From contig CAZTCJ010000054.1 in NCBI GenBank assembly GCA_964612085.1, positions 1 to 26,167 on the forward strand: a stretch of DNA of 26,167 nucleotides, written 5' to 3'. Source of the DNA: CAZTCJ01 sp964612085. Its GTDB lineage: Bacteria > Pseudomonadota > Alphaproteobacteria > JAJFIK01. How positions within the stretch are numbered: the stretch's first letter is position 1; each line of letters starts with the position of its first letter. A program made the position numbers and the translations under genes. Of the stretch, positions 14,445 through 23,112 are shown piece by piece. The notes beneath the pieces were generated by a model. That model worked only from the letters and a program-made list of their open reading frames with translations, had not been told where the DNA came from and did not search any database.

Positions 14445-16355
14445 ATGTCTGCGCGGTATCAACGGCGCGCGCGCGCGACCGAAAGCACGCCCCGCGCGCC
14501 CGGCGCGGGGCACCGGCTGACCCGTATGCTGAATGCCGCCCTTTGGATTGCGATGGCGGCGGGTCTCGTGGTGATCCATGTGACGGGCGATCTGCCCAGT
14601 GCCCGCGAACTGGCGGCCCCGCCCCGCTCGGCCCATGTGGCGGTTTACGATGCCTACGGAACACTGATCGCCGAGCGTGGCCTGTCCTATGTGGGCGATG
14701 TCGCGTTGCGGGATCTGCCCGAGCATGTGCCGCTGGCGATCATGGCGGCGGAAGATCACCGCTTTTATAATCATTGGGGGATCGATCCGCGGGGCCTGGC
14801 GCGGGCGTTCCTGGCCAATATGCAGGCGGGCCGCGTCGTCCAGGGCGGCAGCACCATCACCCAGCAACTGGCAAAAAACCTGTTCCTGTCGCCTGAGCGT
14901 ACCCTGCGGCGCAAAGTCCAGGAAGCTATTCTGGCCCTGTGGCTGGAGGCTTCTCTGTCCAAGGATGAAATTCTGACGCTCTATCTGAACCGGGTTTATT
15001 TTGGGGCCGGGACCCATGGCATCGACGCGGCGGCGCGGCGCTATTTCGGCAAGCCCGCGAGCGCCGTCGATCTGAGCGAAGCGGCCATGCTCGCCGGTCT
15101 TCTGAAAGCGCCGACCCGCTACGCGCCGACCGCCAATCCGGATGGGGCCATCAAACGCGCCAAGCTCGTTTTACAGCGTATGGAGCATGCCGGATTTATC
15201 ACCGGGGACGAACGCCTTACGGCGCGCGCAAAAACGATCCGCATCCAGAAGGCCGCGACTCCCGGCGCGCATTACTTCGTCGATTGGATCCTGGACCGGC
15301 TGCCCGCTTATATCGGCAAGCCGCCCGGCCGGCTGACGGTCGAGACGACACTCGATCTGGCGCTCCAGCGGGCGGCGGAACAGGCGGTGGAGGACGTCAT
15401 GGCCGGCGGTGACGTGCCCCAGGCGGAAGTGGCGCTTGTCGCCCTCGGGCCCGACGGCTCGGTGCGGGCCATGACCGGCGGCCGCTCTTACCGCAAAAGC
15501 CAGTTCAACCGGGCGGTCCGGGCGCGGCGCCAGCCGGGATCGGCGTTCAAGCCTTTCGTCTTTCTGGCGGCGCTGGAACAGGGGTTCGAACCGGAAACGA
15601 CCATCCTGGACCGGCGGATTTCCATCGGCGGCTGGTCCCCCGGCAATTTCAAGGACCGTTTCGAGGGGCCGGTCACCATGAGCCATGCCCTGGCGCATTC
15701 GCTGAACGCGGCGACCGTGCGTTTGACTGAGCGCATCGGGCGGCGCCGGGTGATCCGGGCGGCCCAGCGCATGGGGCTGGAAGCGCCGCTCAGCCCCCAC
15801 GCCTCCTTGCCGCTGGGCACCGCCGAGGTGACGCCGCTCGATCTGACCCGCGCCTATGTGCCGATGATCAATGGCGGCGAGGCGGTCGTGGTGAATCCCG
15901 TCATCCGGATCCGGACGGAAGCGGGCGGCATACTCTACGAACGGGAGGCGGGCAGTCTGGGCCGGGCGGCGCGACGGGAAGTTCTCGCCAAGCTCGATGG
16001 CATGCTCCGGACCGTGATCGATCGCGGCACGGGCCGCGCGGCGCGGTTAAACACTTATGATGCGGCGGGCAAGACGGGCACGAGCCAGAGCTATCGGGAT
16101 GCCTGGTTTATCGGCTATGCGGAAGGTATGGTGGCGGGTGTCTGGGTCGGGCGCGACAATGGTCGGCCCATGGACAAGGTGACCGGCGGCACGGTCCCGG
16201 CGCGCATTTGGAACCGGTTCATGGAAGCCAGCCTGAATGCGCCCGAACCCGACCTCAAGGCGATCAGCGCCCTGATCGGCGCGCCGTCGGGCGGACCCAT
16301 CATGCTCTACACCCGCCGCCCCGTGCTGCGCTCGAACCGCACGACGGAGCGGTGA
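14445..16355 (+). CDS. Bifunctional class A penicillin-binding protein (glycosyltransferase/transpeptidase, PBP1A-like)
   Basis: This inner-membrane enzyme polymerises lipid II and cross-links peptidoglycan in the periplasm. A basic N-terminus and one membrane segment (about residues 27-46) precede the GT51 domain, which has the catalytic Glu103 in AAEDHRFYNHWG and the motifs GGSTITQQLAKNL, RKVQEAILALWLE and YLNRVYFGAGTHGIDAAA. The transpeptidase domain has SAFK (Ser366-Lys369), SLN (419-421) and KTGTS (from Lys543). At 636 residues it is short for the class, with no large insert between domains and a short tail. The 3' end overlaps the last 49 bases of the convergent Bcr/CflA gene. Confidence 0.93.
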   Translation: MSARYQRRARATESTPRAPGAGHRLTRMLNAALWIAMAAGLVVIHVTGDLPSARELAAPPRSAHVAVYDAYGTLIAERGLSYVGDVALRDLPEHVPLAIMAAEDHRFYNHWGIDPRGLARAFLANMQAGRVVQGGSTITQQLAKNLFLSPERTLRRKVQEAILALWLEASLSKDEILTLYLNRVYFGAGTHGIDAAARRYFGKPASAVDLSEAAMLAGLLKAPTRYAPTANPDGAIKRAKLVLQRMEHAGFITGDERLTARAKTIRIQKAATPGAHYFVDWILDRLPAYIGKPPGRLTVETTLDLALQRAAEQAVEDVMAGGDVPQAEVALVALGPDGSVRAMTGGRSYRKSQFNRAVRARRQPGSAFKPFVFLAALEQGFEPETTILDRRISIGGWSPGNFKDRFEGPVTMSHALAHSLNAATVRLTERIGRRRVIRAAQRMGLEAPLSPHASLPLGTAEVTPLDLTRAYVPMINGGEAVVVNPVIRIRTEAGGILYEREAGSLGRAARREVLAKLDGMLRTVIDRGTGRAARLNTYDAAGKTGTSQSYRDAWFIGYAEGMVAGVWVGRDNGRPMDKVTGGTVPARIWNRFMEASLNAPEPDLKAISALIGAPSGGPIMLYTRRPVLRSNRTTER

Positions 16356-17527
16356 AAGATCCAGGTGATGGTGCCCGTCAGGCCGATGGTGACCGCAAGG
16401 GGGATCTGGGCGCCGGGTCCGGGTTCCGGATCGAGAAACAGGGTCATGCCCGTGCCCACGATGACGGCGGCGGAGATTTGCAGAAAGCCCAAAAGCGAAG
16501 ACGCCGTGCCCGCCATTTGCGGAAACGGCGTCAAGGCGGCGGCGAAGCCATGGGGCATGACGAGCCCCATGCCGAGCACATAGAGCCATTGGGGTAGCGC
16601 CATGGCCCAGAGCCGGTTCACGCCCGCGAGCGCGAGCGCCGCCATGGCGAGACCGCTCACCGCCAGGATGACCGTGCCCGCATGGAGCATGGCGGCCGGG
16701 CCGAATTTGGGCGTGAGGCGCACGCCGATGACATTGCCGATCAGGAAACCGGCGGTGATGGCGCCGAACAGGAAACCGAACTGGCCCGGCGTCAGTCCGA
16801 ACACGCCCTGGTAGACGAAGGCCGCCCCGGACAGAAACGCGAAGATGCCGCTAAAGGCCGCTCCGACAATGTTGGTATAGCCGCGAAAAAGCGGGTTCTT
16901 GAGCAGAACGCCAAAGTTCCGCGCGATATACAGCGGGCGGATGGCCTGGCGGTGGGCCGGGTTCAGGGTTTCCTGGAACTGAAAGAAGACAAGGGTGGCG
17001 ATGGCAACGGCGAAGGCGCCCATGGCGATGAAGTTCGACTGCCAGCCGAAGGCGCTGTGCAGCACGCCGCCCAGCATGGGCGCCAGGATCGGGGCCAGCC
17101 CCGTGATCATGCCCATCATGGAAAAGACGATGCCCGCGCGCTCGGGCGGATAGGCATCCCGCACCACGGCCCGGGCCATGACGATGGGCGCGCAGCCGCT
17201 CACGGCTTGCAGGAAGCGGGCGGCGATCATGATTTCGATGGTGGGCGCGATGACGCAGACCAGGGACATCACGGTGAAGACCGCGAGCCCGCCCAACATC
17301 ACAGGGCGGCGTCCGTACCGGTCGCCCAAGGGCCCATGCAGCAGATTGCCGATGGCAAAGCCGATCATATAGGCGGCCAGTGTGAGTTGGACGGCCGAGG
17401 GCGTCGCGCCGAAAAATACGGCCATGTCCGGCAGCGAGGCCAGATACATGTCCGTCGAGACGGGCCCAAGCATGACGCACAGGGCCAACAGCACCAGGAA
17501 GGCGCGCGTTCCGGGCTCGACCCGCAT
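16307..17527 (-). CDS. Bcr/CflA-family multidrug efflux transporter (MFS)
   Basis: It is a 12-helix proton-coupled exporter of the major facilitator superfamily; relatives export bicyclomycin, chloramphenicol or other small molecules. The 406-residue product has the Bcr/CflA signature STDMYLASLPDMA (about residues 24-36), motif A GPLGDRYGRRPV (65-76) between helices 2 and 3, a basic helix-4 start AARFLQAVSGCAPIVMARAVVRD, and the family-typical PILAPMLGGVL. The substrate cannot be told. It begins 40 bases after the metallopeptidase stop, suggesting co-transcription, and its last 49 bases overlap the end of the penicillin-binding protein gene on the opposite strand. No local regulator gene is visible. 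Confidence 0.92.
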   Translation of the reverse strand: MRVEPGTRAFLVLLALCVMLGPVSTDMYLASLPDMAVFFGATPSAVQLTLAAYMIGFAIGNLLHGPLGDRYGRRPVMLGGLAVFTVMSLVCVIAPTIEIMIAARFLQAVSGCAPIVMARAVVRDAYPPERAGIVFSMMGMITGLAPILAPMLGGVLHSAFGWQSNFIAMGAFAVAIATLVFFQFQETLNPAHRQAIRPLYIARNFGVLLKNPLFRGYTNIVGAAFSGIFAFLSGAAFVYQGVFGLTPGQFGFLFGAITAGFLIGNVIGVRLTPKFGPAAMLHAGTVILAVSGLAMAALALAGVNRLWAMALPQWLYVLGMGLVMPHGFAAALTPFPQMAGTASSLLGFLQISAAVIVGTGMTLFLDPEPGPGAQIPLAVTIGLTGTITWIFHRSVVRFERSTGRRV

Positions 17528-17567
17528 GGCAAACCGCCTTTGAAATCAGGGAATTGGCTAGAGACCG

Positions 17568-18320
17568 TCAGGATAGCCCATGGACCGGGCCCGCGCCAAA
17601 GCGATAAAGGCCCGCGCCATGGGTTTTCAGCCAGCGGCCCGGCGGCTTGGGGTCGCCGAAGAGATCGCGCACCACGGACCAAAAGGCCGGGCTGTGATCC
17701 ATGTGGATCAGATGGGCCACTTCATGGGCGGCCACATAATCGAGAATCTCCGGCGGCGCCAGGATCAGCCGCCAGGAAAACGCCAGCGCGCCGGTGGAGG
17801 AACACGAGCCCCAGCGGCTGCGCATGTCGCGCACGGAGACCCGCTTGGCGCGCACGCCCAGCCGCTCCGCGTGATAGGCGACGCGCTCGGACAGGTCGCT
17901 CCGGGCCTGGCGTTTCAGCCAGTCCTGCACGCGCCGGGGCACATGATCCGCCTGGCCTGAGGCGTGGATGATGCGGGCCTCTTCATCGAGCCAGACGCCG
18001 CGCCGCGCCGTTTCCGCATGGGCGATCATGTGGGGCACGTCGCGCAAGGGCACGGCCGTGCCGATCTCGAAACGCACCGGCTGCGGACATTCGGCCCGGC
18101 GCGCGGCGATCCATGCCCCCTGGCGGCTGGCGAAGACGAGGGCATCGGCGACCGCGCGCCTGGACGGCACCGTGATCTGGACGGCCGCCGTGACCGGATC
18201 GACTTTCAGGATGACGCGGCGCGCACGGCGGTTGATCCGCACCGTGACGGGAACGGGCTCGCCATTAAGCTCGATATGAGCGTCTTGCGTGTCAAGGGCA
18301 CGGCTGGCCATGGGCGTCAT
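17568..18320 (-). CDS. YgjP-like zinc metallopeptidase (DUF45 / M48-like)
   Basis: The 250-residue protein carries the zinc motif HEVAHLIHMDHSPAFW (residues 199-214), with metal-binding His199 and His203, catalytic Glu200 and a further conserved His209. Just before it is the family's SRWGSCSSTGALAFSWRLILAP strand region. The N-terminal half (about 12-70) has a beta-rich INRRARRVILKVDP segment typical of this group. No signal peptide or membrane segment is seen, so it is likely cytosolic. Cellular substrates of the family are largely unknown. An alternative start lies three codons downstream at 18311. It stands between phaZ and the transporter on the same strand. Confidence 0.9.
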   Translation of the reverse strand: MTPMASRALDTQDAHIELNGEPVPVTVRINRRARRVILKVDPVTAAVQITVPSRRAVADALVFASRQGAWIAARRAECPQPVRFEIGTAVPLRDVPHMIAHAETARRGVWLDEEARIIHASGQADHVPRRVQDWLKRQARSDLSERVAYHAERLGVRAKRVSVRDMRSRWGSCSSTGALAFSWRLILAPPEILDYVAAHEVAHLIHMDHSPAFWSVVRDLFGDPKPPGRWLKTHGAGLYRFGAGPVHGLS

Positions 18321-18371
18321 CCACGAAAGGTCGCGCGAATCGCAAGGGCCAGTCTACCGTATTCCGGAGCG

Positions 18372-19757
18372 TCAGTGATGGGTCCGGCTGCTTGAGCGTT
18401 TCTGCGCGGATTTGGTCGCTTTCGGCGCGGCTTTGCCATTGGCTTTGCCGTTCGCCTTACCGTTGACCTTGGCTGTCTTGCGGGCGGGCGCTTTGGCCGT
18501 GGTGTCCAGGACCGGATTGGCGCGGATGAAATCGCGGACCCGCGGCTGGATTTCCTTGCGCCAGCGCGAGCCGTTGAAGACGCCGTAATGGCCGACGGCG
18601 GGCTGAATGTAATCGACCTGCTTGGCTTCCGGAATATTGACACACAGATCATGGGCGGCCTGGGTCTGGCCGATGCCGGAAATATCGTCCTTCTCGCCTT
18701 CCACGGTCATCAGTGCCGTGCCGGTGATGGCCTCGGGCGCCACGCGCGTGCCCCGGTGCATGAGTTCGCCTTCAGGCAGGAGGTGGCGCTGGAACACCTT
18801 GTCGATGGTCTGAAGATAGAACGTCGCCGGCAGATCCATGACCGAGAGATATTCGTCATAGAACTGACGGTGTTTTTGCGCCGAGTCGCCGTCGTCCTTC
18901 ACCAGATTCATGAAGAACGTCCAATGGGCATCCAGGTGCCGGTCGGAATTCATGGACATAAAGCTGGTGAGCTGTACGAAGCCCGGATAAACCCGCCGCC
19001 CGAAGCCCGGATTGGGCCAGGGCACCGCGTGGATCATGTGATCCTCGAACCAGTCCAGCGGTTTTTCCCCCGCCAGCAGGTTGGGTTCGGTCGGGCTTTT
19101 GCGGGTGTCGATGGGGCTGCCCATGATGGTCATGGAGGCGGGCGTCGCGGGGTGATTTTGTTCCGCCATCAGCGCGGTCGCCGACAGCACCAGCGGTCCC
19201 GGCTGGCACACCGCCATCACATGGGTGTTCGGTCCAAGGAAGGTCAGGATCTCGATCAAATAGTCGATGTAATCGTTCAGATCGAACGTCCCCCGGTTGG
19301 CGGGCACGGCGCGGGCGTCCCGCCAGTCGGTGATATAGACATCGTGTTCGGGCAGCATGGCTTCGACCGTGCCGCGCAGGAGCGTGGCGTAATGGCCCGA
19401 CAGGGGCGCGACGATCAGCACACGGGGGTCGGGCGTCGGGTCACCCTTGCGGGCATCGCGCAGGACCGCCAGGTCCCGGTGGAAATGTTTTACCTGACAG
19501 AAGGTCCGCCGCCAGACGATGTGTTCCATCACCGGAACGGGATGACCGTTGACCAAAGTCTCGTTCAGGCCGAAGCGCGGCTTGCCGTAGCGCCTGGTGG
19601 TGCTTTCGAAAACCTCGTTGGCGGCGGCGATGGTCCGCCCGAAGACCGTATAGGACAGCGGGTTCAGCGGACTGCGGAAGATCGCCTGATTGATGTCGGC
19701 CATGGCCCGGAAGGGCGCGACGGCCGCATGATTGAACTCATAGACATCGTAAAGCAC
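18372..19757 (-). CDS. phaZ: Intracellular polyhydroxybutyrate depolymerase with basic C-terminal tail
   Basis: It breaks down stored PHB granules inside the cell. The 461-residue product matches the intracellular PhaZa1 type: nucleophile Cys184 in MAVCQPGPLVLSA, acid Asp357 or Asp358 in TVEGEKDDISG, and base His390 in VGHYGVF, nearly the same spacing as reported for the Ralstonia enzyme (Cys183, Asp355, His388). The start is GTG at 19757, with GGAGGA about 9 bases upstream. Residues 421-461 are unusual: Lys/Ala/Pro-rich, with NGKA-type repeats (NGKANGKANGK) and a Ser-Arg-His end. The promoter region has an inverted repeat over the spacer and -10. SCO1 lies upstream and the metallopeptidase downstream on the same strand. 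Confidence 0.93.
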   Translation of the reverse strand: MLYDVYEFNHAAVAPFRAMADINQAIFRSPLNPLSYTVFGRTIAAANEVFESTTRRYGKPRFGLNETLVNGHPVPVMEHIVWRRTFCQVKHFHRDLAVLRDARKGDPTPDPRVLIVAPLSGHYATLLRGTVEAMLPEHDVYITDWRDARAVPANRGTFDLNDYIDYLIEILTFLGPNTHVMAVCQPGPLVLSATALMAEQNHPATPASMTIMGSPIDTRKSPTEPNLLAGEKPLDWFEDHMIHAVPWPNPGFGRRVYPGFVQLTSFMSMNSDRHLDAHWTFFMNLVKDDGDSAQKHRQFYDEYLSVMDLPATFYLQTIDKVFQRHLLPEGELMHRGTRVAPEAITGTALMTVEGEKDDISGIGQTQAAHDLCVNIPEAKQVDYIQPAVGHYGVFNGSRWRKEIQPRVRDFIRANPVLDTTAKAPARKTAKVNGKANGKANGKAAPKATKSAQKRSSSRTHH

Positions 19758-19849
19758 GGCGCGGTCCTCCGGTCTCGTGGCGAGCCAAACAGGTGTGGCG
19801 TGTGCGTCCGATGCAAGCCGCGCTCCACCCCAAACATAAGAAGACCGCT

Positions 19850-19879
19850 ATCTTATCGCACTGCAATAAGATTTGACAA
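19850..19879 (-). promoter_or_regulatory. phaZ promoter with overlapping operator-like inverted repeat
   Basis: On the minus strand TTGTCA (19879 to 19874) is followed after 18 bases by TAAGAT (19855 to 19850). The inverted repeat ATCTTATCGCA / TGCAATAAGAT (19850-19872, one mismatch, 1-base centre) fills the spacer and -10. A repressor bound here would block transcription. The centre contains TGC/GCA elements like those described for the PHB-responsive repressor PhaR of alphaproteobacteria, so PhaR is a reasonable guess. Confidence 0.5.
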
Positions 19880-19931
19880 AATTTCACGGTTAACGGGCCG
19901 GAAAACCGCGTCCAGCGTCTCGCGGGCCTGG

Positions 19932-20558
19932 TCAGAGATGCTGTCGGATATCCGTGGCGATCTCGTCCGGTGTGGCCATGTGGGTGAAATGGTCGAGATA
20001 TTCCCCGTTCGGCCCCATCAGATAAAAAATATCGACGTGGTTCACCACATAGCCCGCCAGGCTCTCATTCGTCTCGTCCTTGTAATAGGTCACGCGATAG
20101 GCGTCCGCCACTTGCGAGACCTGGTCCGGCGTGCCCGTGAGACCGACGATGCGGGGGTGAAAATGCTGGACATATTGGGCCATGACCTCGGGCGTGTCCC
20201 GTTCCGGATCGACCGAGATGAACATGGGCTGCACCTGCTCCGCCTTGCGGCCGAGCTTGTCGAGCACCTGGGCCATGGTCAAAAGCCGGACCGGGCAGAC
20301 ATCGGGGCAGAAGGTGAAGCCGAAATAGATCAGCATGGTTTTGCCGCGGAAATCCTGGTCCGTGACCGTTTCGCCTTCGTGATTGACCAGGGTGAACGGC
20401 CCGCCGACCAGGGCTTCGCCGGTGGTGCGCGAGGCCGGGCCGCGTTTGGGATCGATCGCCAGGAGGGTCACGAGCGAGATCACCAAAACCAGGCTGACAG
20501 CGATCATCAGGCCGGTCAGAGCACCGGGGCCGCTGCTGTTCTTCGGATCGGACGCCAT
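19932..20558 (-). CDS. SCO1/SenC family copper chaperone for cytochrome oxidase
   Basis: SCO proteins deliver copper to the CuA or CuB site of haem-copper oxidases and can act as thiol reductants. From ATG at 20558 the protein has 208 residues: one N-terminal membrane anchor (about residues 14-35), then a periplasmic thioredoxin fold with the copper ligands Cys84 and Cys88 in FTFCPDVCP and His174 in VVNHVDIFYLMG. PMFISVDPERDTPEVMAQY is the conserved middle strand. This start has GGAGG upstream; an in-frame ATG nine codons earlier (20585) would overlap that site and is less likely. In Rhodobacter a SenC gene sits within the reg cluster; here regB/regA are about 2.5 kb away with three genes between. 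Confidence 0.92.
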   Translation of the reverse strand: MASDPKNSSGPGALTGLMIAVSLVLVISLVTLLAIDPKRGPASRTTGEALVGGPFTLVNHEGETVTDQDFRGKTMLIYFGFTFCPDVCPVRLLTMAQVLDKLGRKAEQVQPMFISVDPERDTPEVMAQYVQHFHPRIVGLTGTPDQVSQVADAYRVTYYKDETNESLAGYVVNHVDIFYLMGPNGEYLDHFTHMATPDEIATDIRQHL

Positions 20559-20696
20559 CTCTGCCTCCAATTTGCCTGACGCCATTGAAATTTTAGCCGG
20601 GTTCGCCGACTCTGCTTTTAACGGAAGTTAACAGCGCGGCGAAGAGCGCGAAGGCGCGCGCCTCATAATTTTTCAGTGTCTAGGAAGGGCAGAACC

Positions 20697-21302
20697 ATGG
20701 CACGCGAATGGACTGGATCGGGTTTTTCTTGGGCGAAAGCCGCAGTTTTCTGCGTTTTGGCCGCTTCACTCTTTGCTTTCGGGCCGGTCCGGGCTGAGGG
20801 TCTCAGCTCGCTCAATCCGGATAACGATCTGGTCGAGGCGCTGGAGGACAAGGACCGCCAGAAGTTCCAACTGGCCCTTCAGGGCAATATCCGCCCGACC
20901 GTGCGCGATGCCGCCGGGGTGCCGGTGATCATTCTGGCGGTGGAAAGCCGCGATGTGTTTTTCGTCTCGACCCTGCTGGAACAAGGCGCGCGGCCCGATG
21001 ACCGTCCGCGCCGGAACCGGGACGACCGTACGGCGCTGACCCGCGCGGTGGAGCTCGGGGAAGCCGGCATGGTGCGGGTTCTGCTGGACCACGACGCCGA
21101 TCCGGATCTGGCAGGCGCCCAGGGCGAGCCGGCGCTGATCAAGGCGGCCCATCTGGGTCATGACGATATCGTACGGGTGCTGATCGAAGGCGGTGCCGAT
21201 CTGGAGATCACGGAAATGACCGGCCGCACCCCGATCGAGGTCGCCGAGCGCTCCGGCCATTTTCATATCGCCGATATGCTGCGCGCGGCGGGTACGGAGT
21301 AA
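20697..21302 (+). CDS. Exported ankyrin-repeat protein
   Basis: ATG at 20697 has AGGAAG upstream and starts a signal peptide ending VRA before EGLSSLN, so the 201-residue product should be periplasmic. The mature part is a stack of roughly four ankyrin repeats, seen in DLVEALEDKDRQKFQLALQGN, RTALTRAVELGEAGMVRVLLDHDADPD, EPALIKAAHLGHDDIVRVLIEGGADLE and RTPIEVAERSGHFHIADML. Ankyrin repeats bind other proteins; the partner is unknown. It is divergent from SCO1 and converges on the ABC permease. An imperfect CATAAT box (20664-20669) may be its -10. Confidence 0.85.
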   Translation: MAREWTGSGFSWAKAAVFCVLAASLFAFGPVRAEGLSSLNPDNDLVEALEDKDRQKFQLALQGNIRPTVRDAAGVPVIILAVESRDVFFVSTLLEQGARPDDRPRRNRDDRTALTRAVELGEAGMVRVLLDHDADPDLAGAQGEPALIKAAHLGHDDIVRVLIEGGADLEITEMTGRTPIEVAERSGHFHIADMLRAAGTE

Positions 21303-21414
21303 GGTATTCTTATTCGGTCAGCCCGCTTGCGGTATGCACTGTGCTGGTGATGGATTTCGGAAATACCTGGGCTCGACAACCAGGAGAACACGTCTGCATG
21401 ATGCAGGCTGACAT

Positions 21415-22227
21415 TTACTCCCCGATCTGAAGCAGGATGCCTTTTTGCCGGGCGGTGCGGAAGAAAGCCATGAAGATGGCCGCCCCTGCCGCCAAGTAGA
21501 CGGCATTCAGAGCGACGGCCTTGATCAGCAGATCGGGCGCGATGGTCCGGTCGATCAGGATCGAACGCATGCCCTCGAAGACATACGTGACCGGCAGGGA
21601 ATAAGAGATCACCTGCACCCATTGGGGCAGGATATCGACCGGGTAATAGACGCCCGCGACCGGCGAAATGGCGAAGATCAGCGCCCAGGCCAGCCCTTCC
21701 GCCCCCAGACCGTTGCGTAGCACGACGCCCGAGACGACAAAGCCCACCGCCCAACTGAAGACGATCAGATTGAAGAAAAAGGCGACAAGGGCGAGCCCCA
21801 GATCGTAGACGGAAAAACCGAAAAACCAGATCGCCAGGAAGGTGGTGGGCACTAGGCCGATCAGGGTTCGGATCAGGCTCATGACCATGAGCGACAGGCC
21901 GAACTCGTAGATCCGCAAGGGCGTCACCAGAAGATGCCCCAGATTGCGCGACCAGACTTCCTCGAAGAAGGACAGCGCGAAACCGATCTGCCCCCGGAAC
22001 AGGACGTCCCACAACAGGGCCGCGGCGATCAGCACGCCGAAGGCTTGCGCGAAGAGGCCGGTCTCGCTGGCCAGAAAGGTCTGGATGAAGCCCCAGGTGG
22101 TCATCTGAAGCGTCGGCCAGTAGACAAGATCGAGCAGGCGCGGCCAGGACGAGCGCAGGAGATACCAGTGGCGTTCGATCATGGCGCCGATGCGCGTGAG
22201 GGAGAAAGGCGGGTTCGAAAAGCTCAT
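21415..22227 (-). CDS. ABC-2 type transporter permease
   Basis: The 270-residue product is very hydrophobic, with about six membrane helices, and fits the ABC-2 exporter permease type: an N-terminal LRSSWPRLLDLVYWPTLQMTTWGF segment, then EEVWSRNLGHLLVTPL and, late in the chain, SPVAGVYYPVDILPQWVQ, a stretch typical of these permeases. The start at 22227 lies only 7 bases after the ATPase stop, so the two genes are coupled and form one exporter. A longer frame beginning at 22374 overlaps the ATPase gene and is rejected. The cargo cannot be told; related pairs export drugs, polysaccharide or lipid-linked compounds. Confidence 0.9.
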   Translation of the reverse strand: MSFSNPPFSLTRIGAMIERHWYLLRSSWPRLLDLVYWPTLQMTTWGFIQTFLASETGLFAQAFGVLIAAALLWDVLFRGQIGFALSFFEEVWSRNLGHLLVTPLRIYEFGLSLMVMSLIRTLIGLVPTTFLAIWFFGFSVYDLGLALVAFFFNLIVFSWAVGFVVSGVVLRNGLGAEGLAWALIFAISPVAGVYYPVDILPQWVQVISYSLPVTYVFEGMRSILIDRTIAPDLLIKAVALNAVYLAAGAAIFMAFFRTARQKGILLQIGE

Positions 22228-22234
22228 GACGGTC

Positions 22235-23020
22235 TCAGCGCTTGGGATCGAGGCGGTCCATGGCATCCCGGTCGCTCGGTGTGCGGATGCCTTGGTTGCG
22301 GGCGATATCGATAAAGACTTCTTCCATATTGGAGCGGCCGTACCGGGCGATGAGGGCCGGCGGACTGCCTTCATCGACGATCCGGCCTTGGGACATCATC
22401 AGCACCCGGTCGGCCAGGCGCTCCACCTCCGCCATATTGTGCGAGGCCAAAAGGATCGTCGCGCCGGTGCGTTCGCGGAACCGTTCGAAATGCCCGCGCA
22501 CCCAATCGGCCGTATCCGGATCGAGGGACGCGGTCGGCTCGTCCAGCAACAAGACCGCCGGATCGTTGATCAGCGCCTTGGCCAGCCCGACACGGGTCTT
22601 CTGCCCCGCCGAGAGATCGCCGAAGCGCCGGTCGAGAAAATCGAGCACACCCAGATCGGCGGCAATCGAGCGGATGCGCTCGCGCGCATCGGTCACGCCG
22701 TAAAGCCGGGCGTAGACGGACAGGTTCTGCGCAACCGTCAGGCGTCTGGGCAGATCCACATAAGGGCTTTGCATGTTCATCCGGGCGAGCGCCGTGTGGC
22801 GGTCCCGGCTCATGTCCGTTCCCAGCACATGCACCGATCCCGCCGTGGGGATGATCAGACCCAGCAGCATGGCGATTGTGGTAGTCTTGCCCGCGCCGTT
22901 GCCGCCCAGAAGCGCGGTGGTGGAGCCGCGCGGCACGGTAAAGCTGATGCCATCGACCGCCGTGACCGGCCCGAACGCCTTGGTCAGCCGCTCGGCCCGG
23001 ATGGCCGTGTTTGTGTCCAT
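22235..23020 (-). CDS. ABC transporter ATP-binding protein
   Basis: The 261-residue cytosolic ATPase powers the adjoining permease. It has Walker A GGNGAGKTT (residues 39-47), signature LSAGQ (136-140), Walker B LLLDEP (157-162), a D-loop TASLD and the switch histidine in LASHNMAEVERLADRV. The RLTVAQNLSVYARLYGV stretch is typical of the ABC-2 (DRA-like) group. It is divergent from regB, with fewer than 100 bases between the start codons. Confidence 0.93.
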   Translation of the reverse strand: MDTNTAIRAERLTKAFGPVTAVDGISFTVPRGSTTALLGGNGAGKTTTIAMLLGLIIPTAGSVHVLGTDMSRDRHTALARMNMQSPYVDLPRRLTVAQNLSVYARLYGVTDARERIRSIAADLGVLDFLDRRFGDLSAGQKTRVGLAKALINDPAVLLLDEPTASLDPDTADWVRGHFERFRERTGATILLASHNMAEVERLADRVLMMSQGRIVDEGSPPALIARYGRSNMEEVFIDIARNQGIRTPSDRDAMDRLDPKR

Positions 23021-23112
23021 GAGTTGCCCTGTCGCCTCAGCCCGCTAACCGGCGTTTGTCTAATCCGCCGTCCAATCCCATTTGTGTAACAGAACATGGA
23101 ATGGAACGGTCG

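Noticed and set aside
18588..20579. A 663-residue open frame on the plus strand through phaZ and SCO1
   Set aside because: It is antisense to two genes with intact catalytic motifs and has no family features; long antisense frames are common in GC-rich codon-biased DNA.
20618..20631. CtrA binding site (TTAA-N6-TTAA) in the SCO1/ankyrin divergent region
   Set aside because: The spacer is 6 rather than the canonical 7, and using TTTA for the first half weakens it; not strong enough to call.
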